Shown in pieces: positions 6,540 through 7,238 of a stretch of 7,238 nt of DNA. The DNA is taken from the NCBI GenBank assembly GCA_002352365.1, contig DEIJ01000065.1:1-7238 (forward strand). Direction: 5' to 3'. Every line of letters starts with the position of its first letter. The stretch's first letter is position 1. A program made the position numbers and the translations under genes. Origin of the DNA: Dehalococcoidia bacterium UBA2777 (lineage in GTDB: Bacteria; Chloroflexota; Dehalococcoidia; UBA2247; UBA2777). A model generated the notes under the pieces. The model was not told the DNA's origin, searched no databases, and saw only the letters and a list, made by a program, of their open reading frames with translations.

Positions 6540-7238
6540 CTAGCTAAACTTTAGTGCCTTGTGCTGAGATAGCCTATCCGTTATTTCCATATCATCGACG
6601 TCGAACCAACCTTCTCTTATCCCCACCAACACTGCCTCCATGCGCGACCCCACTTGTAGTTTGCTGAATACAGTTCCCAGGTGGGCCTGGACAGTGCGTA
6701 CACTTAGGGTGAGCCTCTCAGCAATATCTTTTTGGTGCTCATACCCTTGGCTGCCAGCTTGAGTACCTCCATTTCGCGCCCGGTGAGCTGATCCAAGAGC
6801 TCACCCTTTTGAGGTTTGTCCTGATGAGTGGAGGTGATGCGGTTGACTACCTTGCGGCCAATTACCGGGTGAAACACATACTCTCCGGCATGCACCATCC
6901 GGATAGCATCAATAAGCACTTGTCCCCGGACATTCTTTAGCAGATAACCAGATGCTCCTGCCTCGAGGAGGGCAGAGATGTACTCATCATCATCATCATC
7001 ATCATCATGTGCGCTAAGGACCAACACTGCAGTAGCAGGATATCTTGCCTTGATCTGTTTGGTAGCTTCGACGCCATTGAGTTTGGGCATGGCGATATCT
7101 ACTATAGCCACATCGGGGGATAACTCGCTCACTTGCTGAATCGCTTCCTCTCCATCACCAGCCTCGCCAACTATTTCTAAATCGCCTTCTCGCTCGAGAA
7201 GCTGATGAAGGGCCTCTCTGACTACTATATGGTCCTCA
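6540..7238 (-). pseudogene. NarL/LuxR-family response regulator, partial at the window edge and frameshifted in its HTH
   Basis: The gene starts beyond the right edge. The first visible residues are EDHIVVREALHQLLEREGD, the receiver N-terminus with part of its acidic pair. The receiver continues with the phospho-acceptor Asp in VDIAMP (bases 7097-7099), the switch Ser in VLVLSAHDD and the conserved Lys in GYLLKNV, so it looks functional. The LuxR-type HTH begins LTGREMEVLKLAAKGMST, then shifts frame at an A5 tract (plus-strand T at 6729-6733) and stops as written after LLRGSP. Three instead of five A would give STKDIAERLTLSVRTVQAHLG, then FSKLQVGSRMEAVLVG, and a TAG at 6540-6542. That recognition helix and C-terminus are still perfectly readable. 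An apparent GTG start at 7130-7132 is internal (GEEAIQQ-VSELSPD) and not the real start. It lies 24 bases before the kinase, in the same operon, and is its expected partner. Confidence 0.87.
6986..7006 (-). repeat. seven-fold GAT trinucleotide repeat encoding poly-Asp in the receiver
   Basis: Seven consecutive GAT codons (ATC on the plus strand) encode a run of seven Asp between SAH and EYISALLEAGASG. Receivers of this family usually have two or three acidic residues here (SAHDDE or SAYDDDEY), in the loop after strand beta-4 next to the switch Ser. The extra copies keep the frame, so this alone need not inactivate the protein, but it fits repeat expansion by slippage. Confidence 0.85.

Noticed and set aside
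5666..6740. Programmed -1 frameshifting at the G8 and A5 tracts
   Set aside because: A -1 shift would restore both frames, but at the A5 tract it would add an extra Lys to a tightly spaced HTH, and it cannot account for the 10-bp duplication or the amber codon.

Overview
The window looks like a piece of an anaerobic bacterial chromosome of middling GC content. Nearly all genes are on the minus strand. The best guess is an uncultured Chloroflexota bacterium of the Dehalococcoidia type. The reasons are an unlinked HdrA / fused HdrC-HdrB flavin and iron-sulfur module, a membrane GAF-PAS histidine kinase of the HisKA_3 (NarX/DegS) type paired with a NarL/LuxR regulator, and an acyl-CoA dehydrogenase remnant. 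The NarL-type pair and the strong Shine-Dalgarno sites argue for a bacterium rather than a methanogen. The lineage is inferred from protein style, not from a search.

Layout, read along the minus strand from the right edge. (1) 7238-6540: a NarL-family response regulator cut by the window edge. Its receiver is intact but carries a seven-fold GAT repeat, and its DNA-binding domain is thrown out of frame at a short A tract. (2) 6515-4431: a membrane histidine kinase with 4 TM segments, GAF, PAS, HisKA_3 and HATPase. It is broken three times, by a 10-bp tandem duplication, a frameshift in a run of eight G, and an amber codon at the N-box glutamate of the ATPase domain. (3) 4430-3964: an intergenic stretch with two small hairpins, a good sigma70-like promoter, and what may be a decayed short reading frame. 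(4) 3963-256: an intact tight operon of three genes. It encodes an HdrC-HdrB fusion (HdrD-like), HdrA, and a corrinoid adenosyltransferase (CobO/BtuR family), each preceded by a strong ribosome binding site and separated by 22-26 bases. (5) 1-284, plus strand: a convergent, truncated N-terminal fragment of an acyl-CoA dehydrogenase whose open frame overlaps the end of cobO.

The intact operon should make a soluble electron-transfer complex. HdrA has FAD and several [4Fe-4S] clusters. The HdrC-HdrB fusion has two cubane ferredoxin motifs and two CCG cysteine motifs, one of them lacking a cysteine. Co-transcription with an adenosyltransferase suggests a link to corrinoid metabolism, possibly supply of low-potential electrons for Co(II) to Co(I) reduction, but this is inference. 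The two-component system just upstream looks recently inactivated: its domains are well preserved apart from discrete lesions, most of them of the replication-slippage kind. The alternative is assembly error, and raw reads would settle it.
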